Shown here: in pieces, positions 1 through 7,283 of the stretch | Layout of the letters: each line of letters starts with the position of its first letter | Position numbering within the stretch: the stretch's first letter is position 1 | Program-made: the position numbers and the translations under genes | The notes under the pieces: generated by a model | Told to the model about the DNA's origin: nothing | The model's input: the letters and a program-made list of their open reading frames with translations, nothing else | The model's database searches: none | Source of the DNA: Verrucomicrobiota bacterium | GTDB taxonomy: Bacteria > Verrucomicrobiota > Verrucomicrobiia > Verrucomicrobiales > Akkermansiaceae | Assembly (NCBI GenBank): GCA_026397725.1 | Contig: JAPLUI010000228.1 | Coordinates: 62,001 to 126,000, forward strand | Direction of reading: 5' to 3' | DNA length: 64,000 nt

Positions 1-60
1 AAAGCAGCGCATGGAAACAGGGATTCCCGGTGCCGGCGCAAATTTCACAGATCCCAAACA

Positions 61-96
61 CAAAAAAACGCCCGGGCGCGTGAGCTGCCCGGGCGT
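61..96 (-). terminator. Rho-independent terminator of rplY
   Basis: Read on the minus strand, a perfect 10-bp GC-rich stem (68-77 pairs with 87-96, arms ACGCCCGGGC/GCCCGGGCGT) with a 9-base loop is followed by a run of seven T (positions 68 down to 62). It lies about 40 bases past the rplY stop codon, which is the usual place for an intrinsic terminator. Seen directly in the sequence. Confidence 0.88.
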
Positions 97-134
97 TGGT
101 GAAGGAGAATGCGCGGTGATGAGCGGGATGGACC

Positions 135-785
135 TTACGGCTTGGCGGGGGCCGTGGGAGTGGCGGCGGCAAGCGGCGTGGCCGTGGCACCGGCAACCGG
201 GGTGGCCTCAGCCTCTTCAACTCCGGACCCTTGCTTGCCAACGTGGGCAATGACCACCTCAGACGCGTGAGTGGCACGGACTCCCGGCGGGAATGTCACA
301 TCGGCAACGTGCAGGGAATCGCCTTCCTGAAGGTGGGTGACGTCGAATTCGAGGGTCTCGGGGAGATCGTTCGGCAGACAGGTGATTTCGATGGCGTGGA
401 GGTATTGGGCGAGCAGGCCGCCGGCCTTGACGCCGACGGGTTCACCGATGAGGTGGGCCGGAATGTGGGCGGTGATGGGCGTGCTCTCGTCAATCGCCAG
501 AAAGTCCGCATGCAGGGCCTTGCCGGAGAGCGAGTCATGATGGACGGCCTGGAGAAAGGCGAGGCGGGTGCCGGCACCCTCGATGTCGAGATTGACCAGG
601 ATGTTTTCCGAACTGCTCTTGGCGAGCAATTCGGCGAAAGTCTTGGCATGCACCATGAGGTTTTGATTGTCGGTGCCGCGGCCGTAAATCACGGAGGGCA
701 GCCAGCCTTCGCGGCGCATTTGATTGAGTCTGCCGGAGCCGGTGAGGACCCGCAGGGCGGCTTTGAGTGATTGCTTGTTGGCCAT
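135..785 (-). CDS. rplY: 50S ribosomal protein L25/general stress protein Ctc
   Basis: This 216-residue protein matches the long (TL5/CTC) form of ribosomal protein L25, which binds 5S rRNA in the central protuberance of the large subunit. The N-terminal half (about residues 5-95) carries the L25 beta-barrel pattern, including the GxxGxxxxxRxxGxxPxVxYG stretch near residues 17-36; the second half (about 100-185) is the CTC beta domain. The last 30 residues are rich in Ala, Thr and Pro and look like a disordered tail. It starts at an ATG (MANKQSL). It lies downstream of prs on the same strand with about 130 bases between them, an arrangement found in many bacteria, and ends at a strong terminator. 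Confidence 0.93.
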   Translation of the reverse strand: MANKQSLKAALRVLTGSGRLNQMRREGWLPSVIYGRGTDNQNLMVHAKTFAELLAKSSSENILVNLDIEGAGTRLAFLQAVHHDSLSGKALHADFLAIDESTPITAHIPAHLIGEPVGVKAGGLLAQYLHAIEITCLPNDLPETLEFDVTHLQEGDSLHVADVTFPPGVRATHASEVVIAHVGKQGSGVEEAEATPVAGATATPLAAATPTAPAKP

Positions 786-913
786 ATCAGAGAGGACGTT
801 GGGGGGTGGAGGGGAAAGGCCGGAGGATGCTGCCTTCGGGCTCGGGGGGGGACTCTATAGCGGCCCGCAGCTCGCTTGTCAAAAATTTGTTCGTAAAACC
901 TCAAAGCGGCGGC

Positions 914-1840
914 TCACACCTCGAACAGCGAGGTCACCGACTGGCCGTCGCTGATACGGCGGATGGCCTCTCCGAGCAAAGGGGCGATGCTTACCACCCG
1001 GACTTTTTCCCCGGCAGCTTGCGGCACCGAGTCCGTGGTGATGATCTCCTCAATCTCGGAATCGCGCAGCCGCCGATGGCCGATATCACCCAGAATGGCG
1101 TGCGAGACGCCCGCAAAAATCCGCCGCGCGCCGTGCTTGCGCAGGATTTCCGCCGCGGCTTTGAGCGTGCCGGCGGTTTCCGTCATGTCGTCAACCAACA
1201 GGACATCGCGGTCCTCGACCTCACCGATCACGTTCATGGCCTCCACGCGGGTGGCACTGACGCGGTGCTTGGCGACGATGGCCAACTCGGCGCCGAGGGC
1301 ATCCGCGTAGGCCCGGGCCATTTTCACCCCGCCGACATCGGGCGAGACCACGGTCAGGTTGGTGGCGTCCGGATGTTGTTCGCGGAGGTGATTGATGAGC
1401 ACCGATTTGGCATAGAGATGGTCCACCGGAATATCGAAAAACCCTTGGATTTGCGGGGCATGGAGGTCCATGGTGAGCACCCTGCCGACGCCGGCGGAAG
1501 TGAGCAGATTGGCCACCAGCTTGGCGGTGATGGGCACCCGCGGTTGGTCCTTGCGGTCCTGCCGGGCGTAACCGTAAAACGGCATCACCGCAGTGATGCG
1601 ACCGGCGCTGGCACGGCGGGCGGCGTCCACCAGGATCAACAACTCCATGAGGTTGTGATTGGTCGGCGGGCAAGATGGCTGGATGATGAACACATCGGCC
1701 CCGCGGACGTTTTCATTGATTTTCACAAAGGTCTCGCCATCCGGAAACGACGTGACGTGAACATCGGCGAGCGCTTGTCCAAGGGCTTCGGCAATGCGCT
1801 CGGCAAGCGCTCGGTGTGCGGTTCCACTGATAAGTTTCAT
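914..1840 (-). CDS. prs: Ribose-phosphate pyrophosphokinase (PRPP synthetase)
   Basis: The 308-residue protein makes phosphoribosyl pyrophosphate from ribose 5-phosphate and ATP in the cytoplasm, feeding nucleotide, histidine and tryptophan synthesis. Visible family motifs are the FPDGE loop near residue 34, the PFYGYARQDRK segment near 90 that holds catalytic and ATP-binding residues, the MDLHAPQIQGFF segment, and the PRPP-binding signature VLLVDDMTETAGTL near 215. Length is normal for class I enzymes. An in-frame TTG lies two codons upstream, but the ATG (MKLISGTAHR) fits the family N-terminus. It is divergent from the carbamoyltransferase operon and probably shares the intergenic control region with it. 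Confidence 0.95.
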   Translation of the reverse strand: MKLISGTAHRALAERIAEALGQALADVHVTSFPDGETFVKINENVRGADVFIIQPSCPPTNHNLMELLILVDAARRASAGRITAVMPFYGYARQDRKDQPRVPITAKLVANLLTSAGVGRVLTMDLHAPQIQGFFDIPVDHLYAKSVLINHLREQHPDATNLTVVSPDVGGVKMARAYADALGAELAIVAKHRVSATRVEAMNVIGEVEDRDVLLVDDMTETAGTLKAAAEILRKHGARRIFAGVSHAILGDIGHRRLRDSEIEEIITTDSVPQAAGEKVRVVSIAPLLGEAIRRISDGQSVTSLFEV

Positions 1841-1880
1841 AGGCAAAATGGCGAGGCGGGGAGACGGGGCGGGGAGAGTG

Positions 1881-1909
1881 TTGACCCGCCAGCGGCACTC
1901 GGCAATACT
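1881..1909 (+). promoter_or_regulatory. Candidate sigma-70-type promoter for the carbamoyltransferase operon
   Basis: On the plus strand TTGACC (1881-1886, 5 of 6 to the -35 consensus) is followed after exactly 17 bases by AATACT (1904-1909, 4 of 6 to the -10 consensus). It points at the carbamoyltransferase gene and would give a leader of about 85 bases. Prediction from consensus only; promoter rules in Verrucomicrobiota are poorly known. Confidence 0.5.
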
Positions 1910-2000
1910 TTGCTGCCTCCATGGGGCCTCTGATGAGAAATTTCTGAAATGGGAATTCCCCCTTTACTTGCGCTTCAGGTCTTGGTAATCGATCCGTCCA

Positions 2001-3842
2001 GTGTCGAATCCCGCTTCAGAAAAGGTGAACATCCTGGGCCTCTCCGCCTATTACCATGACAGCGCGGCGTGCCTGGTCCGGGACGGCCGCATCGTCGCGG
2101 CCGCACAGGAGGAACGCTTCACGCGCAAGAAGCACGACGAGCGCTTTCCACATCACGCCATCGACTACTGCCTGCGCGAGGGCGGCATCACCACGGCCGA
2201 TCTCACGTTCCTTGCGTTCTACGAGAAGCCATTCACCAAATTTGACCGCATCCTGCACTCGTATCTGGCCTGCGCGCCCAGCGGCATTCAAGCGTTCCTC
2301 AAAGCCATCCCGCTTTGGATCAAGGAAAAAATCTGGATCAAGTCGGAGTTGCAGAAGGAGCTGAACTTTGCGGGGCAGATTATTTTCTCCGAACATCACG
2401 AGGCGCATGCAGCCTCGGCCTTTTATCCCTCGCCGTTTCCCGAGGCGGCGTTCCTCACCGTCGATGGAGTGGGTGAATGGACGACGACGAGTTGGGGCAC
2501 GGGACGCGGTAGCCATGTGCAAATCCAGGGCGAACTGCACTTCCCGCACTCGCTCGGGCTGCTCTATTCGGCGTTCACCTACTTCACGGGCTTCCGGGTC
2601 AATTCCGGCGAATACAAGCTCATGGGCCTGGCGCCCTACGGCGAGCCGAAATACGTCGATGTGATTTTGCGCGAACTCATTGACCTCAAGGAGGACGGTT
2701 CCTTCCGGCTGAACATGAAGTACTTCAACTACAGCGTGGGGCTCACCATGACGAACGCAAAGTTCAACGCGCTCTTTGGGCGTCCGCCGCGCAAGGCCGA
2801 GGCCAAGCTCACCCAGTGCGACATGGACCTCGCGCGTTCGATCCAGGACGTAACCGAGGAGGTCATGTATCGCATGGCCTGCCATGTGCGGAAACAAACC
2901 GGGATGCGCAACCTCTGCCTCGCCGGCGGCGTGGCACTCAACTGCGTGGCGAACGGAAAAATCCTGCGTGAGAAAATCTTCGAGCGCATCTGGATTCAAC
3001 CGGCGGCGGGTGACGCGGGCGGTGCGCTCGGCGCGGCGCTCTTCACCTGGCACGAGCATCTGGACAATCCCCGCACGGCCGACGGCGTCCACGACTCGCA
3101 GCGTGGATCGTATCTGGGGCCGGAGTTCAAGCGCGATGACATCCGCGACTTTTTCCAGTCGCAGAACACGCCCTTCGTGGAACTCAGCGATGACGAAATT
3201 CCCAACCGCATTGCCGACCTGATCGCGAGTGAAAAGGTGATCGGGTGGTTTCAGGGACGCATGGAGTTCGGTCCACGCGCGCTGGGCGGACGCTCTATCC
3301 TCGGCGACGCTCGCTCGCCCAAAATGCAGGAAGTGATGAACTTGAAGATCAAGTTCCGCGAGAGCTTCCGACCCTTTGCGCCAGCGGTGCTGCGCGAGCG
3401 CGTCAGTGAGTGGTTCGACTTGAACGACGAAAGCCCTTACATGCTGCTCGTTGCGCCCGTGGCGAAGCAGCACACGCGCGACCTGGCGGCGGGCGAGCAA
3501 TCGAGGTTCGGCCTCGAAAAACTCCTCACGTTGCGCTCGACCATTCCCGCCGTGACGCACGTCGATTACTCGGCTCGCGTGCAGACAGTGACAGAGGAAT
3601 GGAACCCGCTCTTCTATCGGACGATCAAACGCTTTGAGGAAAGGCACGGTTGCCCGGTGATCATCAACACGTCGTTCAACGTGCGTGGCGAGCCGATGGT
3701 GGGGTCACCAGAGGACGCCTACCGCTGCTTCATGCGCACGAATATGGACTACCTGCTCGTCGGCAATTTCCTGCTGGAGAAGCAGGACCAGCAACCGCTT
3801 GACAAGGATCTCGACTGGCTGAAGGAATATGAACTCGACTGA
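2001..3842 (+). CDS. Carbamoyltransferase (NodU/CmcH family)
   Basis: This 613-residue enzyme is expected to transfer a carbamoyl group from carbamoyl phosphate, through a carbamoyl-adenylate, to a hydroxyl of a sugar or other small molecule. The N-terminal Kae1-like domain begins with ILGLSAYYHDSA and has the metal-binding HHEAHAASAF motif near residue 131; the C-terminal YrdC-like part shows FGPRALGGRSIL near 422 and INTSFN near 554. Length is typical. The start is GTG, because no ATG lies near the conserved N-terminus. It is the first gene of a tightly spaced plus-strand run, with the SxtJ gene 3 bases after its stop. In this setting a carbamoylated surface sugar is a reasonable inference; the acceptor cannot be read from sequence. 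Confidence 0.9.
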   Translation: MSNPASEKVNILGLSAYYHDSAACLVRDGRIVAAAQEERFTRKKHDERFPHHAIDYCLREGGITTADLTFLAFYEKPFTKFDRILHSYLACAPSGIQAFLKAIPLWIKEKIWIKSELQKELNFAGQIIFSEHHEAHAASAFYPSPFPEAAFLTVDGVGEWTTTSWGTGRGSHVQIQGELHFPHSLGLLYSAFTYFTGFRVNSGEYKLMGLAPYGEPKYVDVILRELIDLKEDGSFRLNMKYFNYSVGLTMTNAKFNALFGRPPRKAEAKLTQCDMDLARSIQDVTEEVMYRMACHVRKQTGMRNLCLAGGVALNCVANGKILREKIFERIWIQPAAGDAGGALGAALFTWHEHLDNPRTADGVHDSQRGSYLGPEFKRDDIRDFFQSQNTPFVELSDDEIPNRIADLIASEKVIGWFQGRMEFGPRALGGRSILGDARSPKMQEVMNLKIKFRESFRPFAPAVLRERVSEWFDLNDESPYMLLVAPVAKQHTRDLAAGEQSRFGLEKLLTLRSTIPAVTHVDYSARVQTVTEEWNPLFYRTIKRFEERHGCPVIINTSFNVRGEPMVGSPEDAYRCFMRTNMDYLLVGNFLLEKQDQQPLDKDLDWLKEYELD

Positions 3843-3845
3843 GCC

Positions 3846-4268
3846 ATGCTGCGTGAAGACATCAAAGGGTTAATGAGGGCGACGCCCCGCGATTTGCGGA
3901 GTTTCGGGCTGACGGTGGGCGGCGTGTTTTGCACGCTGGGCCTGCTGTGCGGCCTCCGTCATATTCCGTACTGGCCCTGGTTCGTCGCGCCAGGCGTGCC
4001 GCTCGTTGTGCTGGGCGCAATGGCACCGCGTATCCTGCGATGGATTTACGTCGGCTGGATCACGCTGGCCATGCTGTTGGGCGCGGTCGTATCCACCGTT
4101 CTCCTCACGCTGCTTTTCTTCCTCGTCGTGACGCCTATGGGGCTGGCCGCACGGTTGGCGGGCAAGGATTTCCTGAGCCGGAAATTGGAACCTGGCGCGG
4201 CCAGCTACTGGCTCGTGCGTGACATCTCAACTCCGAAAGCCAAACATGAGCACCAGCAGCAGTACTAA
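3846..4268 (+). CDS. SxtJ-family small membrane protein
   Basis: A 140-residue membrane protein with about three hydrophobic segments (roughly residues 23-41, 45-62 and 66-95) followed by a short soluble tail. The motif pattern MRATPRDLRSFG at the N-terminus and VTPMGLAARLAGKD after the last membrane segment are what I recognise from the SxtJ family, named after a gene in the saxitoxin cluster; its molecular role is not known. It follows the carbamoyltransferase by 3 bases, and its last 23 bases overlap the SGNH hydrolase gene, so the genes are almost certainly co-translated. The repeated company of SxtJ with carbamoyltransferases suggests a shared function. Confidence 0.78.
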   Translation: MLREDIKGLMRATPRDLRSFGLTVGGVFCTLGLLCGLRHIPYWPWFVAPGVPLVVLGAMAPRILRWIYVGWITLAMLLGAVVSTVLLTLLFFLVVTPMGLAARLAGKDFLSRKLEPGAASYWLVRDISTPKAKHEHQQQY

Positions 4269-5292
4269 GCTGGCACGCCCCGCGTGCTGGAAAAACACGA
4301 TCAAGAACCTGGCGCTGTTCGCCACGATATTTCTCCTTTGTGGCGTGGTGGCGGAAGTGGTGTTGCGCCTGATGGGCTATGGCAACGTGGAGATCTACCA
4401 ACCTGACCCGAAGGTTTTCTGGCGGCTCAAGCCGGACCAGAACTGCTATACCAAGATTGATCACAAGCCCGTCCGTATCAACACCATGGGCACCCGTGGC
4501 GCCGAGTTCCCCGAGACCAAGCCCGCCAGCACCATCCGCATTCTCTCCCTAGGCGATTCGCGTACCTTTGGTTGGGGGCTCAACGACGGCGAAACCTACT
4601 CGGCGCTGCTCCAGAAGCAGTTGCAGGAGAAGTTTGGCAACGGCAAGAAAATCGAGGTGATCAATTGCGGGGTGAATGCATGGTCGTTTCAGCAAATGTC
4701 GGTTTTCTTCCGCGAGTATGCCCTGCGCTGGCAACCGGACATGGTCATCCTGGGAGAGGCCAATCTGTGGACACAGTTCTCGGACAAAGCCGATCCCGTC
4801 TTCGTCAAACGGATGATGTCGCGGGTCCGCTTGAAAAATTTCATGCGCCATTTTGCGCTTTACCACTACGTGTTGGAGGTGCAGTTGGCCGGATTCTACC
4901 ATAGCCACCGCAGCAAATTCATTCCGGTGGATCCCAAGCAGGATGCGCTGTTCAAGGAGCAGCAGCAGACCGATCCCAACGCGGTTTTCAGGAACGCGAT
5001 CAGGCAACTCTGTTCCGAGGCTCTGGGCAACCAGGTCCAGCCCGTGCTCATGTTCATTCCCACCCAGACGGAGCTGCTAACGCCCACGACCGCTTCCTGC
5101 GGCGACGCGCTGCGCTGGAAGCAGTCGGTGAGCCAGCAACTCAACGTGCCGCTGCTCGATCTCACCCCAGACCTCCAGCCGCAGGCAAGTGAACTTTACC
5201 TGGATGCCGACCCGGTCCATCTTAACGCCGCCGGCAACAAAATCATTGGCTGCCGACTCTTTGAAGTAGTCAATCCCCTGCTGAAGCCATGA
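4246..5292 (+). CDS. SGNH/GDSL-type hydrolase, membrane-anchored
   Basis: A 348-residue protein with an N-terminal signal anchor (about residues 18-40, after KNTIKN) and an extracytoplasmic SGNH domain. The nucleophile block is LSLGDSRTFG near residue 102, the block III asparagine is probably in GEANLW near 173, and the Asp-His pair is DPVHLNAAG near 325, so the catalytic set looks complete. Such enzymes add or remove acyl groups on carbohydrates or lipids. A GTG nine codons upstream is possible, but the ATG gives a cleaner signal anchor. Its stop codon overlaps the start of the DUF5989 gene (ATGA). In this context, handling an ester on a secreted glycan is a plausible inference. Confidence 0.78.
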   Translation: MSTSSSTKLARPACWKNTIKNLALFATIFLLCGVVAEVVLRLMGYGNVEIYQPDPKVFWRLKPDQNCYTKIDHKPVRINTMGTRGAEFPETKPASTIRILSLGDSRTFGWGLNDGETYSALLQKQLQEKFGNGKKIEVINCGVNAWSFQQMSVFFREYALRWQPDMVILGEANLWTQFSDKADPVFVKRMMSRVRLKNFMRHFALYHYVLEVQLAGFYHSHRSKFIPVDPKQDALFKEQQQTDPNAVFRNAIRQLCSEALGNQVQPVLMFIPTQTELLTPTTASCGDALRWKQSVSQQLNVPLLDLTPDLQPQASELYLDADPVHLNAAGNKIIGCRLFEVVNPLLKP

Positions 5293-5447
5293 GTAAATTG
5301 GGCATCATTCGTGAGTTTGTGAGCTTTCTCAGAGAGCGGAAGAAATGGTGGATCACGCCGATCGTTCTGTTTCTCCTGCTGCTGGGCGCGTTGCTCGTGT
5401 TCGCCAATGGATCAGCCTTGGCACCGTTCATCTACAGTCTGTTTTGA
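5289..5447 (+). CDS. DUF5989 family small membrane protein (52 residues)
   Basis: A 52-residue open frame beginning MSKLGIIREFVSFLRERKKW and ending ALAPFIYSLF. The basic RERKKWW stretch (16-21) precedes a single membrane helix (about 23-39), and the C-terminal GSALAPFIY motif is the hallmark I associate with DUF5989, a tiny protein family that travels with carbamoyltransferase and SxtJ genes. It overlaps the upstream SGNH hydrolase by four bases (ATGA), which argues strongly that it is real and co-translated. No biochemical role is known to me. The family match is from memory of its motif. Confidence 0.8.
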   Translation: MSKLGIIREFVSFLRERKKWWITPIVLFLLLLGALLVFANGSALAPFIYSLF

Positions 5448-5483
5448 CCGGGGTGCCGGACCAGAAAATCCGATGAGTGGCCA

Positions 5484-5505
5484 GGCGATTCATGGCGGAA
5501 TCGCC
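5484..5505. repeat. Perfect 8-bp stem-loop before the exosortase gene
   Basis: GGCGATTC (5484-5491) and GAATCGCC (5498-5505) form a perfect hairpin with a 6-base loop. It lies between the DUF5989 stop and the exosortase start and has no T-run, so it looks more like a processing or attenuation site than an intrinsic terminator. The role is inferred. Confidence 0.4.
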
Positions 5506-5508
5506 GGA

Positions 5509-5534
5509 CGGAGATGAAAAGCGGAGATGAAAAG
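5509..5534 (+). repeat. 13-bp perfect tandem duplication over the exosortase start
   Basis: CGGAGATGAAAAG occurs twice head to tail (5509-5521 and 5522-5534). Each unit contains GGAG directly before ATG. Because 13 is not a multiple of 3, the two ATGs are in different frames: the second opens the exosortase gene and the first opens a 22-codon frame ending in TGA. Confidence 0.9.
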
Positions 5535-6555
5535 TATTGCCAGGGTGTTGGGGACTGCGCAGACTCAACCCGTGCGGCCTGACCATAACCACCTTCCCTC
5601 TGCCCAAAGTAGCATGCGCCTGGCAACCTGGGGCGCGGTGGCGCTGTCGGCGGTGATTCTGGGGTGGTTTTTCGCGGTGACGCCGCGCTTTGGCAGCATC
5701 CGCGAAGCCTCCCCGTTGGGATGGCTGCTGAGCACTTGGAACGAGCAGGGTGATTTTGAACACGGGCGCATCTTTCCGTTTTTGATTGCGGGTCTGATTA
5801 TTTACCGCTTCAAGGAGCTCCGCGCGGCGGTGGGCAAAGGGAGCGGGTGGGGCTTGGTGGCGGTGGTGGTGGGAGCCCTGTGCTATGCGGCAGCCTATCG
5901 GACCCTGCAACCCCGCATCGCGGTTGCCGGGCTGCCCTTCCTGCTATGGGGCTCGGCGTGGTATCTGTGGGGCTCGAAAGTGGCGAAGATTCTGGCCTTC
6001 CCGCTGTTTTTCTTCTGGTTGGCCATCCCGCTGCCGAGCTTCCAACAAGCCACCACAAATCTGCAACTGCTGGCCACCTCCATGGCCCACCACGGCGCCG
6101 GTTGGTGCGGGGTGGAAACCTATACCCAGGGGACGGACATCCTGCCGGTGAAGGGCAACTGGAAACCCCTGAGCATCGCTGGCGGCTGCAGCGGCATCCG
6201 CTCGCTCATGGCGCTGCTGATGATCTCGGCCGCGTGGGCTTACATCGCCAAAATCGCCCTTTGGAAAAAGGCCATCCTGTTTCTCTCAGCCGTGCCCCTG
6301 GCAATCCTGGGTAACGCGCTGCGGGTGACCTCGATCTTCGTCATCGCGGAATATGGCGACGCCAAGTGGGCTCGCGAAACCTGGCACGATTGGTCCGGCC
6401 TGCTGCTTTTCTATCCGTTTTCACTGGCGCTGCTGTTGGGCTTCCACTCGCTGCTGGAGGGCGGACTGCCGTGGAAACACCCGGCAGGCAAGCAAGTCCG
6501 GCGGGTCGTTGTCAGCCGCCCGGAGCCAGCCACCCATCTGCCCCCCCAGCTATGA
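5527..6555 (+). CDS. Exosortase (exosortase/archaeosortase family transpeptidase)
   Basis: A 342-residue polytopic membrane protein predicted to cleave C-terminal PEP-CTERM-like sorting signals and hand the protein to a surface glycan or lipid. The complete catalytic triad is visible: Cys221 in AGGCSGIRSL, Arg266 in ILGNALRVTS and His287 in TWHDWSGLLLFYP. About seven to nine hydrophobic segments fit the family. The start shown is the ATG after the GGAG of the second 13-bp unit; a later ATG at residue 30 also would keep all membrane segments. Its stop overlaps the EpsI-like gene (ATGA). I do not assign an exosortase subclass. The neighbouring glycan locus is the usual setting for these enzymes. 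Confidence 0.88.
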   Translation: MKSIARVLGTAQTQPVRPDHNHLPSAQSSMRLATWGAVALSAVILGWFFAVTPRFGSIREASPLGWLLSTWNEQGDFEHGRIFPFLIAGLIIYRFKELRAAVGKGSGWGLVAVVVGALCYAAAYRTLQPRIAVAGLPFLLWGSAWYLWGSKVAKILAFPLFFFWLAIPLPSFQQATTNLQLLATSMAHHGAGWCGVETYTQGTDILPVKGNWKPLSIAGGCSGIRSLMALLMISAAWAYIAKIALWKKAILFLSAVPLAILGNALRVTSIFVIAEYGDAKWARETWHDWSGLLLFYPFSLALLLGFHSLLEGGLPWKHPAGKQVRRVVVSRPEPATHLPPQL

Positions 6556-7280
6556 ATTTCAAACCCTTGATTTTGCCGCTGTTGCTGGCTGCCACCCTCA
6601 GCCCGATCTATGTCATCCCGCAAGCGGGTGAGATCGCTCAATCTGCGGTCAACATGACTCTGCCCGCCGTCTCCGGAGCCTGGCACTTCAAGCACATCCC
6701 ACCCAGCGAGGCGGAAATCAACACCCTCGCCAAGGACACCGAGTTTGCCAAGGCCATCTGCCTCTGCCCCCGCCAGGGCGAGTATTCAGCGGAGGGCGAA
6801 AGCATCCCCGACCGAGCCGACCTGTCGGTCGTGCTTTCCGGTCATGACATGAACAACTCGATCCACCGCCCGGAACGCTGCATGCCCGCCCAAGGCCACA
6901 ACATCCTCGCGACCGAAAACGTCACTCTCACGCTCGCGAATGGCAGAGCCATCACCGTGCGCCGGCTCCGCTCCATCCAAACCCTAACCAACGCCAAAGA
7001 CCGCAAGGAAGACCTCCATTATGACTGCGTCACCTACTATTTCTTTGTGGGTCATGATCGCATCGAACACGATCACCTCCAACGGACGCTGTCGGACATC
7101 AGCGACCGCCTCCTCCGCGGCATCGACCAACGCTGGGCCTATGTCTCGATTTCCATGTGGTTTGGCAAGATGCCTTGGATCGAGAAGCCCGTTACCGAGC
7201 AGGAAGCGGATGCCAAGCTCCGGAATTTGCTCAGCGGGTTTGCCGAAGAACAAATCGACTGGGGGCGGGTGACGAAGTGA
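6552..7280 (+). CDS. Exosortase-associated EpsI-like protein (DUF3485)
   Basis: A 242-residue protein with an N-terminal hydrophobic segment (about residues 4-24) and an extracytoplasmic EpsI/DUF3485 domain. The recognisable block is SIHRPERCMPAQG at 103-115, the His/Pro/Cys signature of this family; VTYYFFVG follows further on. EpsI-like domains occur fused to or beside exosortases and are thought to help the sorting or polymer-modifying step; the exact role is unsettled. The four-base overlap with the exosortase stop fixes the start. It is the last plus-strand gene: the convergent O-antigen ligase gene ends only 3 bases away, so there is no room for a separate terminator between them. Confidence 0.82.
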   Translation: MNFKPLILPLLLAATLSPIYVIPQAGEIAQSAVNMTLPAVSGAWHFKHIPPSEAEINTLAKDTEFAKAICLCPRQGEYSAEGESIPDRADLSVVLSGHDMNNSIHRPERCMPAQGHNILATENVTLTLANGRAITVRRLRSIQTLTNAKDRKEDLHYDCVTYYFFVGHDRIEHDHLQRTLSDISDRLLRGIDQRWAYVSISMWFGKMPWIEKPVTEQEADAKLRNLLSGFAEEQIDWGRVTK

Positions 7281-7283
7281 GGG

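Noticed and set aside
231..770. Long open frame on the plus strand opposite rplY
   Set aside because: It mirrors the coding strand of a clear ribosomal protein gene, has no family motif and no ribosome-binding site. Such mirror frames are common in high-GC genes.
767..1933. 388-codon plus-strand frame opposite prs
   Set aside because: It lies fully over the PRPP synthetase gene and its upstream region, and its translation shows no family motif.
2016..3647. 543-codon minus-strand frame opposite the carbamoyltransferase gene
   Set aside because: The plus-strand frame has all carbamoyltransferase motifs. The opposite frame is an effect of GC-rich third codon positions.
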